Of a stretch of 64,000 bases of DNA, positions 34,749 through 47,370 are shown one piece after another. The notes beneath the pieces are model-generated. The model did not search any database, was not told the origin of the DNA, and was given only the letters and a program-made list of their open reading frames with translations. Both the position numbers and the translations under genes were made by a program. The stretch spans positions 4,402,001 through 4,466,000 of the forward strand of contig OZ316896.1 of NCBI GenBank assembly GCA_973895155.1, written 5' to 3'. Each line of letters opens with the position of its first letter. Position 1 is the stretch's first letter. The DNA comes from Marsupella aquatica. Taxonomy: Eukaryota; Marchantiophyta.

Positions 34749-37001
34749 ATGAGTTTCAAATTTCGAACTTACCCAACTACAGCGCATTCGATTGAGCTCA
34801 ATAGAACGAAAGGAGACACAGATCGCGTGGGTAGCTTTCTGTCATTTGTGTTCTGTGTGCAGGTCACTCTCGAAAGTTGTGGAGCAGCCAACATGTTTTA
34901 CTATCCTCCAGATGTCGTACTTGAAGTTCAAACAACTTTGAACACGAATTTGGTTATCTGTCCATTGAGAAACCAAACAATTGTTGAGATCAAAGGTTAG
35001 CGACCTACTCACTCAGTTGTGCTTTTCGACATCATTCAGTGAAATGCTAGACAGTACAATCATGCTGACCACTGCTAATCGTAACTGTTTACTTGAATGG
35101 TGTATTTGGCACAGGAATAGTCGAGGGTCTGCACGTAAAACTATTTCCTCAACACGGCGAGATTCAGGTTATCAAAGTTAAGGTGAGCTTACTGTGTCTA
35201 TTAACTGGTTGCGATTATATCTTTCTCGCACCCAGCATTGCTATCTGGAGATCAAAATATTGGGGAATTGCTGTGCAGGCTCTCTTGCAGGACGAAAAAA
35301 TCACTGTAGAAAATGGAGATGTTATTGGGAACATATTCACAGAATGGGATGGGAAGATTATTGTCAGGGCGAGAAAACGTAAAAGCGATGCCTCTCACAC
35401 TACAGGCCCAAGCCCTTCACTTCTACCTAGCAATTTGCAGAAGGAGATCACAATGAAGGATGATCCTTCGCTTCCCATCGGCCCAGACCCAAGCTTGTCT
35501 AACCCAGAGATTCTCGTGGATCCTGCTAGTCCGTGTTATCCTTCTCATGCCATAGATCCCGACCCAAACCTTTCTGATCAAGAGATTCAACTTTCACGTG
35601 AGCCGCCAAAGTGGTCGAAACTGTCCACAGAGACTGTCAATTCCTCGAAAGCTTGCGAGAATTTACGTCTCCCAAATAGTTCGGAAAAGACTGGAGATGG
35701 AAACGATGCTTCTCATGCCACGGGCCCGACCTTCTACGATGGACATGTTCTTCAAAAGAGTCCACTAAGGAGGTCTACAAGTTCCACGGAGACGGAAAAA
35801 CTTCCGAAAGCTGTCGAGTCTTCATTTCTTCCTAGAAGTTCGCAGAAAAGCTTTCCGACATCTTCATCACTTGCTGGCAATCTGAAGGTAAACGCAATTT
35901 TGGTTTGCTTGGTTTATTTCTTGTTCGCAATATTTTCTAATCTAGGTTGGTGAGTTAAGTCAACTTTCTGAAATTTTGATTATTACATCCCAGATGTCGA
36001 GACCGTCCACAGACAATGCGAATTCCCCGATCACTCTCGCGACTTCACATATCCCAAGCCGTTCGCTGAAGATCATGCCGACATCTTCATCACTCGCTAA
36101 GGTGGATGAAATCTATTTTCTGGTTCCATCAATTTCTGGATTGATTGAAGTGTTTAAAGCTCAAGTCTCAAATGCTGTTAGTCTCTTGTATCTCTGTAGT
36201 GGTCTAGATCTTCCAGGAAAACTGAGAATTCGCCGAAATCTTGCTAGCCCCTCGCTTCTCCCTAGCAACTTATTCCGGAGGACGGCATATCGTAATCAGT
36301 CGTTGGGGATGCATGAAAATATTTCTATTTCTACTTGATTTTGATTCAGTCACTTTTTGCATCGATGGGTTAGAGCACTAACATTTTTCTGTGTGATTCT
36401 TGCATCTCAGCTATCGTCTAGATCTTCCAAAGATATTAACAAATGCCCCAGAACTTGTGAGACTTGTGGATCACTGGTTCGTAACTTAAAGGTAAAAAGG
36501 GCACCTATATTGTACACACGAGCGATGCATGCAGTGTACTAAAGGTTCCTCATATCTCAGCTGTCGTCTAGACCTTCAGCGGAAGCTAAGAAGTTTCCCA
36601 AATCTTGCGAGGCTTCACCTCTCCCAAGCAATTTGTAGAAAATATGCCGAATCTCCGTCTCTCGTAATTCCAAACTTGACAGTAATTGAAATCGATACTG
36701 TAAATTAAATCAGTTTGTTGATTGATCCAGGGTTTAGTCGTACTATGAAATTAATCGTTGTATGTTTCTTGTATCTCAGCGATCTCCTCCCACGAGTATA
36801 TGCGTAATTGGGCCCGACACTTCAAGTGGTCGTGCCGACATGACAAAAGCGTTTTGGGACTTCTGGGAGACATTCAAGCAAAGAAGACTGAAGATGGTCG
36901 CCTATGTACCGAACCGCCCAATGAAGCCTCCAATCGGCCTGAAACGTCGAGTGATCGTCCCGAAAACGAAAAAGCGTTTGGGAGTTACCGGGAAACCATG
37001 A
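34749..37001 (+). CDS. unidentified multi-exon gene with repeated Ser/Pro/Lys modules
   Basis: Proposed exons are 34749-34995, 35115-35182, 35291-35887 and 35994-36101, further exons around 36410-36490, and a last exon 36780-37001. The first four join in phase (1, 0, 0, 0) with GT-AG sites. The N-terminal part reads FYYPPDVVLEVQTTLNTNLV, then EGLHVKLFPQHGEIQVIKVK, then TVENGDVIGNIFTEWDGKII. The rest is a disordered tail of repeats such as LSTETVNSSKACENLRLPNS and SSTETEKLPKAVESSFLPRS, ending in a basic segment (GLKRRVIVPKTKKRLGVTGK). I do not recognise the family. Copies of the repeat exon at about 36190 and 36550 carry stops, so the middle of the model is uncertain. The tail and basic end suggest a nuclear protein, but that is inference. 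Confidence 0.5.
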
Positions 37002-38773
37002 ACCAGAGAAGACTGAGGGTGGCCCCCATCTACTGCGCTGCTCATACATTCGTGTAATATGATTTAGGCGATCCAATTTCTTTTGTCGTAAAGTCGGTAT
37101 AGCTTCAGGGCCCGACAGCATCTGTGTTCAGTTAAGCGGGTTGATGTGATTTGTCCGATCCCTAATATGTTTTGGAGAGGCTCCAAATTGCCGTTGGCAA
37201 ATGGTTACAGGAAAATGTTTCAGCTTGTCTAGAAGAATTATGAGATCTATTTTGCGAGGTATTCAAATATTCCTGGTTCTACACTTACTTTTGAATAGTA
37301 GCAGAGTCACAGAAAAGTAAGACTAGTCTAGAATCTAGTTGCACTTTGCCCAATTGCTCGCCGCGATACTCACTTTTTGCATTGACAACGACTGTAGTAC
37401 AAAAACGTGACGACAATTGACTAATAGGGTATCAAGAAGACCAGGGTTTAAAAAGCTAAACGTGTCGTCTCATCCCGGGAGCACGTAAGATGCTCTGTTT
37501 ACTTCAAGAAAGTTGTGTTTGAGGTGAATCTCAATCTACCAATTCGCGCCCAAAGTTTGATACTATCGACACATACGCTATCGTATGTACTACTTTTGCT
37601 TTTCAACAGCAGAGTAGTAAATGATCGTCCCATGAGCCAGCGACGGTTAGTTTTTGAACTCCACGCGTACTTTCTCATCTTGGCACTGCAATCCATGGGT
37701 TTTCCGCGAAAAATTGACAGTACAGTTGTTCGAGCTGCAGTCCCACGAATTGCGATGAAATCTGAGTAGCAGTTATCCACCATACACGACAATTCTGATG
37801 CATCAAGGACTCAGAAGGTATAAAGAGTCCCAAATTCAATGTGATATACAAGTGAAGCCGGAGACTTTGAAATTGCCCTTTGGAGACCTACTTCCAACCG
37901 GTATAAAGAGTCCCAAATTCAATATACGAGTGAAGCCGGAGACCCTGAAATTGCTCATTGGAGACCTACTTCCACCGGTTGGAATATGGTTGAAGTCTCA
38001 AAGAAGGTTCCAATATATGAAACGCATTGAATTTTTCTACAAAGTTGACAAAACTAGGTGGTTGAATGAAATTTACATGTTTTTACTCATTGCAAGCGTG
38101 TTCCAAATAGCGCTAAATCCCCCCAAAATCGGTATTTGCGGACTGTAGTAACCGTATAGGTTACCATCCGTCAAGGGAATAACTCAGGTAAACAACAAAC
38201 TCATAATGGTACACCGATAATGGCGGCGGGTCAACAGTTGAGCAGGGGGAGATCTTCTCGTTGGCTTTGATTTGGCGGGAGAGTTGTTTAGCATCGTAGG
38301 ACTGCAAGGTTAATCTAGTTTCGCAGTGTGATAGATCCGGTGCTGAGCTTCTCGCCAAACTGGTCTCCTTCTATTTTTGTTTCTATTTTTGTTCTGGTTT
38401 GAAGAGTGACTTACACTTTGAATGCGGTCACTTTTCCGTCCCGTCTGTACTAGTCCTGCCCAGTAAGCTCGAATTGCTCAAATCATGAGAAGAATCACAG
38501 GATACAGATTGTGTGTCGTTTTCTCGAAATCTTGTCGCGAGACGAGGAGCACGCGAGAAGAATGATTGTGTGAGTACTATGTGTAGGGGTTAAGCTTTTT
38601 AGCTGCAATGGTGCGAATGAGATCATTGTCGACATTGAGAGAATGATCGTAAGAATTACTTGTTTTCTGGAGAGGTTCTGTGAATTCCCGTTGGTTGGCG
38701 TGGGGGGAGTGAGGTAAATAGCATTGCGGGGAGTTATCGGATTGAGTACTGGTCGTGGATCACCGTCCTGAAA
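37002..38773. other. intergenic between the repeat-exon gene and MLH1
   Basis: It holds an 83-bp tandem duplication at 37817-37981 (unit beginning GGTATAAAGAGTCCCAAATT). The region just upstream of 38774 should contain the MLH1 promoter and 5' UTR; I see no clear TATA box. No other gene is recognised. Confidence 0.5.
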
Positions 38774-41700
38774 ATGGAGACGGATGCGTCGCTGCCTCCC
38801 ATACTTCCACGAGCTGTGCAGCCAGCTCCCATCCGGCGCTTGGAAGAGGCAGTAGTCAACCGGATAGCAGCGGGAGAGGTCATACAGAGGCCAGCGTCTG
38901 CTCTAAAGGAGTTGCTCGAGAACAGTGTGGACGCGGGCGCTCGAACTATTTACGTTACAGTGAAGGATGGAGGGCTTAAGCTTATCCAAATTGTGGACAA
39001 TGGACACGGAGTCCGGGTGTGTTTTTGCTACCTTACTCATTCTTAAGGATATATGGTTTTCTGTCTTCCTCTTTCTTTTGGCAAGCTATCTGAGATAGAT
39101 AGAACACACCTTTCGTCCCTACTGTATTTTTCCAAGAAATTAAAATCTCCTAATCGCAGAAAATCGTAATTTTTGTAATCGAAGCGAGGCGATGAGAGGT
39201 CAAATATCCCGAGGGTGTGGCACAAGAGGCTTGGACGGGAAGGGATTCATACAGTCATTCATTGAAAACTTGCCTGAAGCGGTTCGATTGCGAATTTCTG
39301 TCATGAGATTGTCATTCCAGTATGAATTCAACTAAGTGTGGATGAGGTTTTGCTATTAACGAGTCTGGATTTGCAGTTTGAAGACCTTCCTTTACTCTGC
39401 GAAAGGCATGCCACATCGAAACTTCGCGACTTTGAAGACCTTCAGAGCATCAATACTCTGGGGTTTAGGGGAGAGGCCCTTGCAAGCATGACTTTTGTTG
39501 CCCATTTATCCGTGACGACAATGACTGAAGGCAACACCTTTGGCTACAAGTAAGATTCTGTCCGAGGTGACCCTGTTTCCGATGTGTCTTATGACAGACA
39601 ATTTAGACTCGGATAGATTCATGTTTGGGGCGTTTCCATGCAATCCAAAACAAACAGAAACGCTTTATCTTCCGGAAAGCAGCAACCTGGTTTCCTCGAT
39701 GCAATTTGGGATGATAATGAAGGAGATATCTTTGCTTATTGGGTCACTTGGGCTAGATTGATCCAAAAACTCGGTTACCGTCTTTTCGGACAGGAGTCTT
39801 GGAAGGTCCAAAGCGCGAATAAGCCTTGGGAGAAGATTTTCGTAACGCTTGATTTCATCCTTGTAGGGCATCATATAAAGATGGAGTTATGGTGGGGACT
39901 CCGCGGCCCTGTGCTGCACTGAAAGGAACACAAGTCACGGTCAGTTGCAGCTCTTTTGCCATGCCTTGATTGGATCGCAAGTGCCTTTCATTTTCGCATC
40001 TATCGAGCTTCAGAATGCGGGTAGTTTCAGATTTTTTGTTGAAGCTGGACACAAGTTCTCTTTCGGCTTGATGTGGAAAGTTCTTCATGACCGTCTCTTC
40101 CAGGTGGAGAATCTGTTTTACAACGTGGTGGCAAGGAGGAAGGCATTTAAGAACCCAAATGAGGAGTACGTTCGCATCCTGGAAGTGATCAGCCGATATG
40201 CTATACACAATCATGGAACCAGCTTCACATGCAAAAAGGTTACTTTCTTTACTTGATGTCCGAATGTAGTGTTTTGTCCCTTACTCTCCTTACGTTGCTT
40301 TTGTTATCCAACTCCAATTGGATCCCGGACTTGAAAGATTTGTTCATTCCCTGGAATATAGTTTTGATGGGTTGGGGTTGCTCTTGCTCTACGACAACAC
40401 TTTCAACTCAGTAAAGGAATCATTCGCGAATGCGAACGTCAGTGCAATCGAACCACCCATTTGCAGTTTATTCCTTTTGTAGCTGCGTCATTGTATTAGA
40501 GATTGGAAATCGAAAGCTCGTAGTGGAACAGTAAGAGAAAGATTGAGACCATTTGCTGATGTAGAGCATTGTTGTGACTGTTAAACTCTCTGTTTTTACA
40601 CTGCAGCATGGAGAAAATAGGTCAGACATTCACACAGCAGCATCTAATTCGCAATTGGATGCTATAAAGTCTATTTATGGCTCAACTGTGGCTCGTGAGG
40701 TGATTTCTATAACAGTCGCTGATGATGGATCGTCGGGTTCAACGTTTCAAATGACGGGCCTGATTTCGAGTGCCAACTACAGTTCCAAGAAGACCGTAAT
40801 GGTGCTGTTTATAAACGGTAATGTCCTTATATAATCAGATACTAGCTCGAAGAGATGAAGTCGTTGGCTATGGATATACAGTTAGAAGAACTATCATCTT
40901 GAACAACCCGACCCTGCTTTGATTGCTTACTAACAATAGGTCCGGTGACGATTGCTACTATATGTGTTACTAAAATTGCAAGTCCTGAATGCAAACGTTC
41001 ACATGGAGGACACGTCGTAGTCTGTTGCCGTTTACTGCATTGTTTAGTCACTTCTTGAACACACGAAGCTTTAAAACTATCAGATTGGGTACAACATTGT
41101 TTGATTATCCTGATAATCTTCCATCTCATTTCATCTCGTCCTGATGGTTGACATCTACAGATCGCTTGGTAGAATGTAACACCTTGAAGAAGGCAATTGA
41201 AGTGGTGTACGCCAGCATACTGCCTAAAGCATCCAAACCGTTCCTATATTTGTCTGTAAAGATGCCTCCATCACATGTGGATGTCAATGTCCACCCCACC
41301 AAAAGAGAGGTGCGTGCACTTTTTACTACTGTATGGGAGCATGCTTGGTGAGAAGTGTGGCTATGGCTTAGTGAATAGAACTCGCTCTCATCAAGCAGTG
41401 CTGTAATCATACCTCATATTGCCTTGTTAGAGCAGATTGTTGATATATGACACTAGTTTATCTCTACTATACTTGCTTGAATGTTTGTAAGCTGTGTTGG
41501 TCGGAGCTTCTGATGCGGCCTGTGCATCTGACAAAGTTTTTCTTAACACTTGCGTTTGCTGAGCCGGCAGGTCAGTTTTCTCAATCAGGAGAGTATGGTG
41601 GAAACCATACAAAAGGCTATTGAGGGGAAACTCATGGAGTCGAATACAACCAGAACATTCTATGCTCAAGTAGGGATGTCAAACTTCAACACTCAGTCTT

Positions 41701-44700
41701 CAATGCAATTCTGTTTCAGTTTCAGTCGTTCTCGTAAAGTTGAACGCTTCCTGTTAATTTGATAGCTAGAATGACTTGTAGTTGTTCACCTAGAAAACTG
41801 TAGTTACCTGTAGACACCCGCGAGGACATTTGTTCCTACACAAGATGGTTCTTGCTTTTGTGATTTTTTTCCTTCACACTGAAATAATGGTTTTCATTTA
41901 GCTGGAAGTAGTATTCCTTGTCGCGGAAGCTTGCGTTTGTCAGCATCTTAAATACAGTACTCTTTATCTCGAACAGTCTCTGCTTGCTCTCTGCTTGCCA
42001 TTTAGAGAAGAGTTTGAGGACTGCAGAGATTGGAAGTGACGTGGATGCACGTTTGATGGCTTGAACTGTGGAGAGTATGGGAAACTCTTGGACTGGTAAG
42101 ACGTTGATACTGTGAGATACTTGCTGTGATAGACACTTCTGCCAGGAGCAACAACTAATCTATCCAGAACGAAAGAGGAAGGGAGATCACCTGTGACACC
42201 AGGTGAGAACCATAGAGCAAGATACGTGGTCTTTGAAATCAAGACTCTCGCTTGACGATTCACCTCTGTGTCATAGCTGTTATGTGGGTGACTTACTTCT
42301 GCTGGCATATGTGTGCGATTGCACTAAATCTTCGGTGGGATTGTAGCCCAACGACCCCCTTCTAAGGTGCCTGTCAACAAGCTGGTCCGTACAGATGCAC
42401 TCAATCCAGCAGGGAGGCTCCATGCATTTCTGCCGACCAAGAGCTCTGTTCAAGCAGATGACAAGAATGATCTAGCAGCAACCAGGTAATTAATTAAACC
42501 AAATAGCTTTCATACCGTAGACGGTGGGTCACTATAATTTCTATTTTGGTGAGGTGGGGAGGTGTAGCGTCAAAGGGGCTTTTTCCTGAAGTTCAGTTTC
42601 GTTTATATTTGCACCTAAAATCCTGTAAATTTTATTTTCTTGATCTGGATGACAGTCGACGTTGTACTTCAATTCTGAACTACGAGTTATTTAATTTGCT
42701 TGGTGAGCCTGAAGTATTGGCCTTGGTAATGGCAGGCGATTGATTAGACAAAGGCGCAATCCCAAAGAAAGTGCAGACTTGACTAGTGTCCAGGAGCTCC
42801 TTGCTGACATTGATCAAGACAAACATTCAGGTTTCCCATCCTATAGCCTCCAGTGACTTCGTTTCAAGCTAAAATTTACTTTTGCTTCCACAGTATGCAC
42901 TTGGGCGTATGTATAATCATGTGGGTGCCGACTTGAAACAACATTAAGATTTGACATAAATATGGACCTGTCTGGTGCTTATGAGTAACATATGTGGGGG
43001 CCCACCGAAAGTAAGATTAAGATTTGAACCGAAGGTGAACTTGCGATTTTTCTGGCTTACATCGCATCAACTTATTAAGATTGCTGTAGCATCAAGTGTT
43101 GTCTATGCTTGCCAAGCCAAGGCAGATTCTTGTATTATTGATGTTGGAAACCAGAAAATAGAGCACCAGAAGGTTTAGTAATCTGCTCATGAAATGTTGA
43201 ATTCAAATTCATTGGCCATGTTTGCTTGTGGACGGATCAGAGTTGACAGAGATCGTCAAGAAATGTGTTTATGTGGGTATGGCGGATGCCACGCTGGCTT
43301 TGGTTCAATTTAAGACATGCCTCTATCTACTGAATGTGGTGAACGTCAGGTGAGATGTCCCACGGTAACAGTCTCGTTTGAAGCTGTCTTGCACCAAGAA
43401 GTCTTCATTCACCTTTTGCCACAAGCTTTTCCTTTCTTGTGTCGATGATCAATCTGTAGAATATGAAACTCGTACCTTTTTCATGCTCTTTTAAGTCCAG
43501 ATCTGGCATGGTTCCTAATTGTGGTGATTATGTCACCAAGCGATACTGAGCGTGTTTAGATGAGAGTTAAGATCAAGTTCCGAGTCATGAACATACTGTT
43601 TGATGAATCTGATACAAATGGTCAAAAGGTTTTTAAAAGTTACTCTGAAATCTGAAAAGGCATTCACATAGAGATAGGTGGCGTTACTTCATTGACAGGC
43701 ATGATCTAAATTTGTGGGAACGTATTGGAAGCTCTCCTATCTACATATTTTGATTTGTTTTTAGTTCCCCAGAGCCTTTCAGGCTTTAGAAGCATAGATA
43801 TTGACTGCAAGACATTCTTTTAGATCACTCTGACAGAATTTGGTGCAACTCTGTCATTGTGCAGTAAAGAGCTGATGTACCAGCAAATACTGCGACGATT
43901 CGGTCATTTTGATTCTGTTGACCTAAGTCCTCCGCCACCTATCAGTGACCTGTTCATTATGGCTCTGAACACAGGGGACAGTTGGGATGAAAGTGACGGA
44001 CCGAAAGATGAAATTGCTAAGGTGACTTCTGCCCTTCTTTCGTACTGCTTGAGTGAAGTGCCAGTTGGTTTTCATCTCTTAAGCTATAGATTCCTGTCTG
44101 TTTTATTCTCTGGCTCTTGATTGTCTCAGTCTACCCATGAAGACAATTCTGATATTGAAAATTGTTGATACTGCTGCTCTTGTGCAGCTAAACGCAGATC
44201 TTCTCATATGTAAAGCAGATATGCTACGTGAATACTTTGGAGTAGAGATTGATAAAGAAGGAAACGTATGCGCCCTTCCAATCATCCTAGACCAGTACAC
44301 TCCTGACATAGACAGGATTTGCGACTTTGTATATAACATTGGGAGTAATGTAAGAGCTTTTCCAAATATCTGATTGTCAGTTGGATGATTTCCTGCGTTG
44401 GTTCATGTATAGTGGTCCAGCTTTGGGGAGTTTTCTGGTGCCGTCTAATGTCCATAGATTGATCCTGTTTGAAGAAACTTTTACTAATAAATGTTTGAAA
44501 GAGATTTTTAGTAGGAGGTCGGAGCTTGGCTTCAGAACACTTCCATCAATTTATTAACAGCTTAGAATTTTGCCCTTGGTGTCAAGGTTGAATGGGAAAC
44601 AGAGAAGGAATGCTTCGAGACATTTGCGGCAACCCTCGCTGATTTTTATGCCATCTATCCACCGCTGCTTCCAAATCCATCCGATACAGGACCGAAACTG

Positions 44701-45268
44701 CATTCAACATCAAAGCCACCCACTGACAACCGTAGGGACAATCCTAAGGACCATAGTGGACATGTTCAACGCATAATGATGTCCATTCTTGGCTTTTCAT
44801 GATGCTTCTTGAGATGTTTTCATTCTGGAAATTTTGCGCACATTTTAGTACTCGGTGTGGGATTTCCTGTTGACTGTCTTTGACCCTCGGTAATGCTCAT
44901 ATCTTGTATTTCTCAATATTTCAATGTAACAGCCGTTGGCACCGGGACAGCTAATGGTGGAGGGAGTACTTCAGAAGCAGCCCGTGGCAATGTGGTCTCA
45001 GATGCAGATCTTCTTGCCGAGGCTGAGACAACTTGGGCCCAGAGGGACTGGACCATTCAACATGTGTTGTTCCCTGCAATGAAGTTGTTTTTGAGTCCTC
45101 CACGGTGCATGGCCAACGATGGCACTTTTATCCGGGTATGTTCATTACAGCTATTACTTAAATTGTTGTACCATGGTTAAGTAAACCCTCCGCTGATCCC
45201 TTTGGTGCACCGTGGACTTGCAGGTGGCCCACTTAGAGAACTTGTATAAGGTATTTGAGCGATGTTAA
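38774..45268 (+). CDS. MLH1: DNA mismatch repair protein MLH1 (MutL homologue)
   Basis: Exons are 38774-39016, 39377-39549, 39867-39939, 40104-40238, 40607-40817, 41161-41309, 41571-41669, 42367-42485, 42736-42830, 43241-43349, 43865-44021, 44188-44349, 44587-44731, 44933-45135 and 45224-45268. All have GT-AG sites and matching phase, giving about 705 residues (plant MLH1 is about 740). The N-terminal GHKL ATPase shows [11 protein letters not shown] (catalytic E46, metal-binding N50), DNGHG (75-79) and GFRGEAL; then come the transducer domain with [11 protein letters not shown], a short linker, and the C-terminal dimerisation domain ([25 protein letters not shown]) ending in FERC. MLH1 pairs with PMS1/PMS2 in mismatch repair and with MLH3 in meiotic crossover. 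The 7-8 and 13-14 junctions are least certain: a linker exon may be missed between 41670 and 42366, and the 44731 donor was chosen by phase. Confidence 0.95.
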
Positions 45269-46440
45269 GTCGGCAATGTCGAGCAGAGAAGTGTATTGTC
45301 CGTCCATCACTACTCATGGCCTTGGTACACTTTGGTAAGGCTCACTGCGAAGCATACTTTCTACCTTGTACTCTCTGGTGCTTGCCCTAGTCGAAGATCT
45401 TGGTCGTCAAATTAATTCAATACAATGGTCATCACAAGATAGCTGTTGCTGCATTGGCCGAGTGTAGGTCTATTCTGCGAATCTTCTGTTTTGTTTGCGT
45501 TTGTTTTGTTCTGTTTAACTAGAACAACAAACAGCTTGAAGCATGGATGTACACTCAGGCGTTGAATATACTCCCGGGGGATTGTGGATCACTTTGTTAC
45601 AGGTGTAAGAACAGCATGAGGTAGGCTGACAGAACCCTCTTATGAGACCGGGAAACTCAGGTTTACTCTCCATCACGCAGCACACCCCCAATTTTTTGTC
45701 TCCTGACATCACTTGCTACTGGACTACTGAAGCAGAAGCCGTTTTGCAGGTTCGATTCAATTTTGCATGCACTGCCAATGTTTACTGCAGTAGGCCAGTG
45801 CAGAGAGGCCACCGACTTTCTTGCTATTGAAGCATGCGAAGATTTTGATAAAGCTGTTTGACAGTACAAAGTATAGATGGATAACATATAGTTGTGAAGA
45901 TCTTCACCATACTTCCTGGCGAATGATCTAGAACATAGTAGGTATGAGAATGCACATGACATATGGGCTCACTCTGGAAGCGGGTAATTTTGCATAACAA
46001 GTTCCAAATTGCCACTGCCAGCTTTTTGGAGCTTATATTTGCCCACAAATATTCAGTTTGCAGACTTGAATGAAGAAATTGGGTTTGGGTGGGTATTGAA
46101 TTGCTCCTTCAGTTCATTCCTACATCTATGTTCCTAGACTTCTTATTGATCGGGTCTGCCTGGGTCTGTCTTGATCACTCCATGCTTTCTTTCTGCGTTA
46201 CATGTTTTACATCGACCGCTTGCTGGGCTTTTCGAGGCCATTGCTTGGTTATCACGAGTCACAAGCATTTTGCTGAAACAAACCACCAGCTTGCCCGCCG
46301 GGCAATATTATACTGTGATTGTGTTTCCAATCGACATGGGCCTCTACTCAGCAAGCAACGCAACTGAAAACTATTCCGTCTATCCCCCCACGCAAAGCTC
46401 GTCGATGACCACTCTACCTACTGAGGATGCTCTCACCCAT
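45269..46440. other. MLH1 downstream region, unassigned
   Basis: It contains the MLH1 3' UTR and then unassigned DNA. Protein-like stretches, such as GLFEAIAWLSRVTSILLKQT near 46235 (plus) and a Cys-rich peptide near 45530, lack partners and could be exon remnants. No gene model is supported. Confidence 0.4.
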
Positions 46441-47370
46441 TTACTTTCCATAAAATCGCCCTAATCTTGCCTCAATTATTTTCCATGAAATCACCCCTAA
46501 TCTTCCCCGCAATTAGTTTCCATGAGATCACTTTAAGACTCAATGAGTATTACATGGCAGAAAAATATACTCTCCCCATGGAGTGATTGTGCCCCTCAAC
46601 TAGTTACGCCCTTGCTACAGTCAGTATCCTGGATATACACTGTCCCCTTGAATTGATTATGCCCCCCAAATAGTTATGCCCTTGCTGCAGAGCTGTACGA
46701 GTATAGTATGGACTTGAGAAGTCTGGTGGAAGCTTAGTAATTTGCGGACTTCTTAAAATAATTGGGATTTTCTCAATGGTCACCACCCGGATACACTCTC
46801 CCCCTTGTAGGATGAATGGCCTGAATTGTCAGTTTCAATTAATAGACCGGAGCTCTTTGTGTGCATAACCCAGCTTCACTTCATAGACCCTAGCTCTTTG
46901 TGTACTTAACCCATAAGTAGAGAGTTAAGGTCCATCAAATTGTCAGCTCTCTTTGTGTGCATAACCCATAAGTAGAGAGTTAAGGTCCATCAAATTATCA
47001 GCTTCAATTATAGACCGTAACTTTTTGTGTCCATAACCTGTAATGAGAGAATTAAGGTCCATCAAATTGTCAGCTTTGATAAACCCTAGTGGTGACTAGT
47101 GCCCTAGTGTCCATAACTTTTTGTCACAAGGATTGGTCTTATGGCATTACCATTGGTCACTTTAGAGGTTGATGTAAAAGTTGATTACAGAAAAAACACA
47201 AAAAACTTTTAAATAACCTTGTGAAAATGTTGTGACTATTCATTTATGATCAAATGCCATCATCCATAATTTTGAAGCTTTGATTGCCTTACTGGATACA
47301 CTCTCCCCTTGGGGTGATGATGCCCCTCAGGTAGTCACATCCTTGCAGCTATAGTTAGTGTAGTGGATAC
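46440..47370 (+). repeat. cluster of degenerate direct repeats
   Basis: Three repeat families are interleaved. One is a ~33-bp unit like TTTCCATGAAATCACCCCTA (46445-46535). The second is a unit with GCCCCTCAACTAGTTACGCC...CTTGCTACAG at about 46588, 46660 and 47310. The third is a 70-100 bp unit with CTCTTTGTGTGCATAACCC and AGAGTTAAGGTCCATCAAAT, repeated at about 46826-47078. It is probably decayed transposon or satellite DNA. Confidence 0.75.

Noticed and set aside
35093-35953. Single 286-codon ORF as the whole gene
   Set aside because: It reads through a good donor (AAG|GTGAGC at 35182) and acceptor (TTGCAG at 35290). The spliced version joins in phase and gives a smoother protein, so the ORF spans an intron.
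45530-45640. Cys-rich peptide (LPGDCGSLCYRCKNSM) resembling a tetraspanin extracellular loop
   Set aside because: No transmembrane exons or CCxxP motif are found around it in the right order, so similarity is too weak to call.
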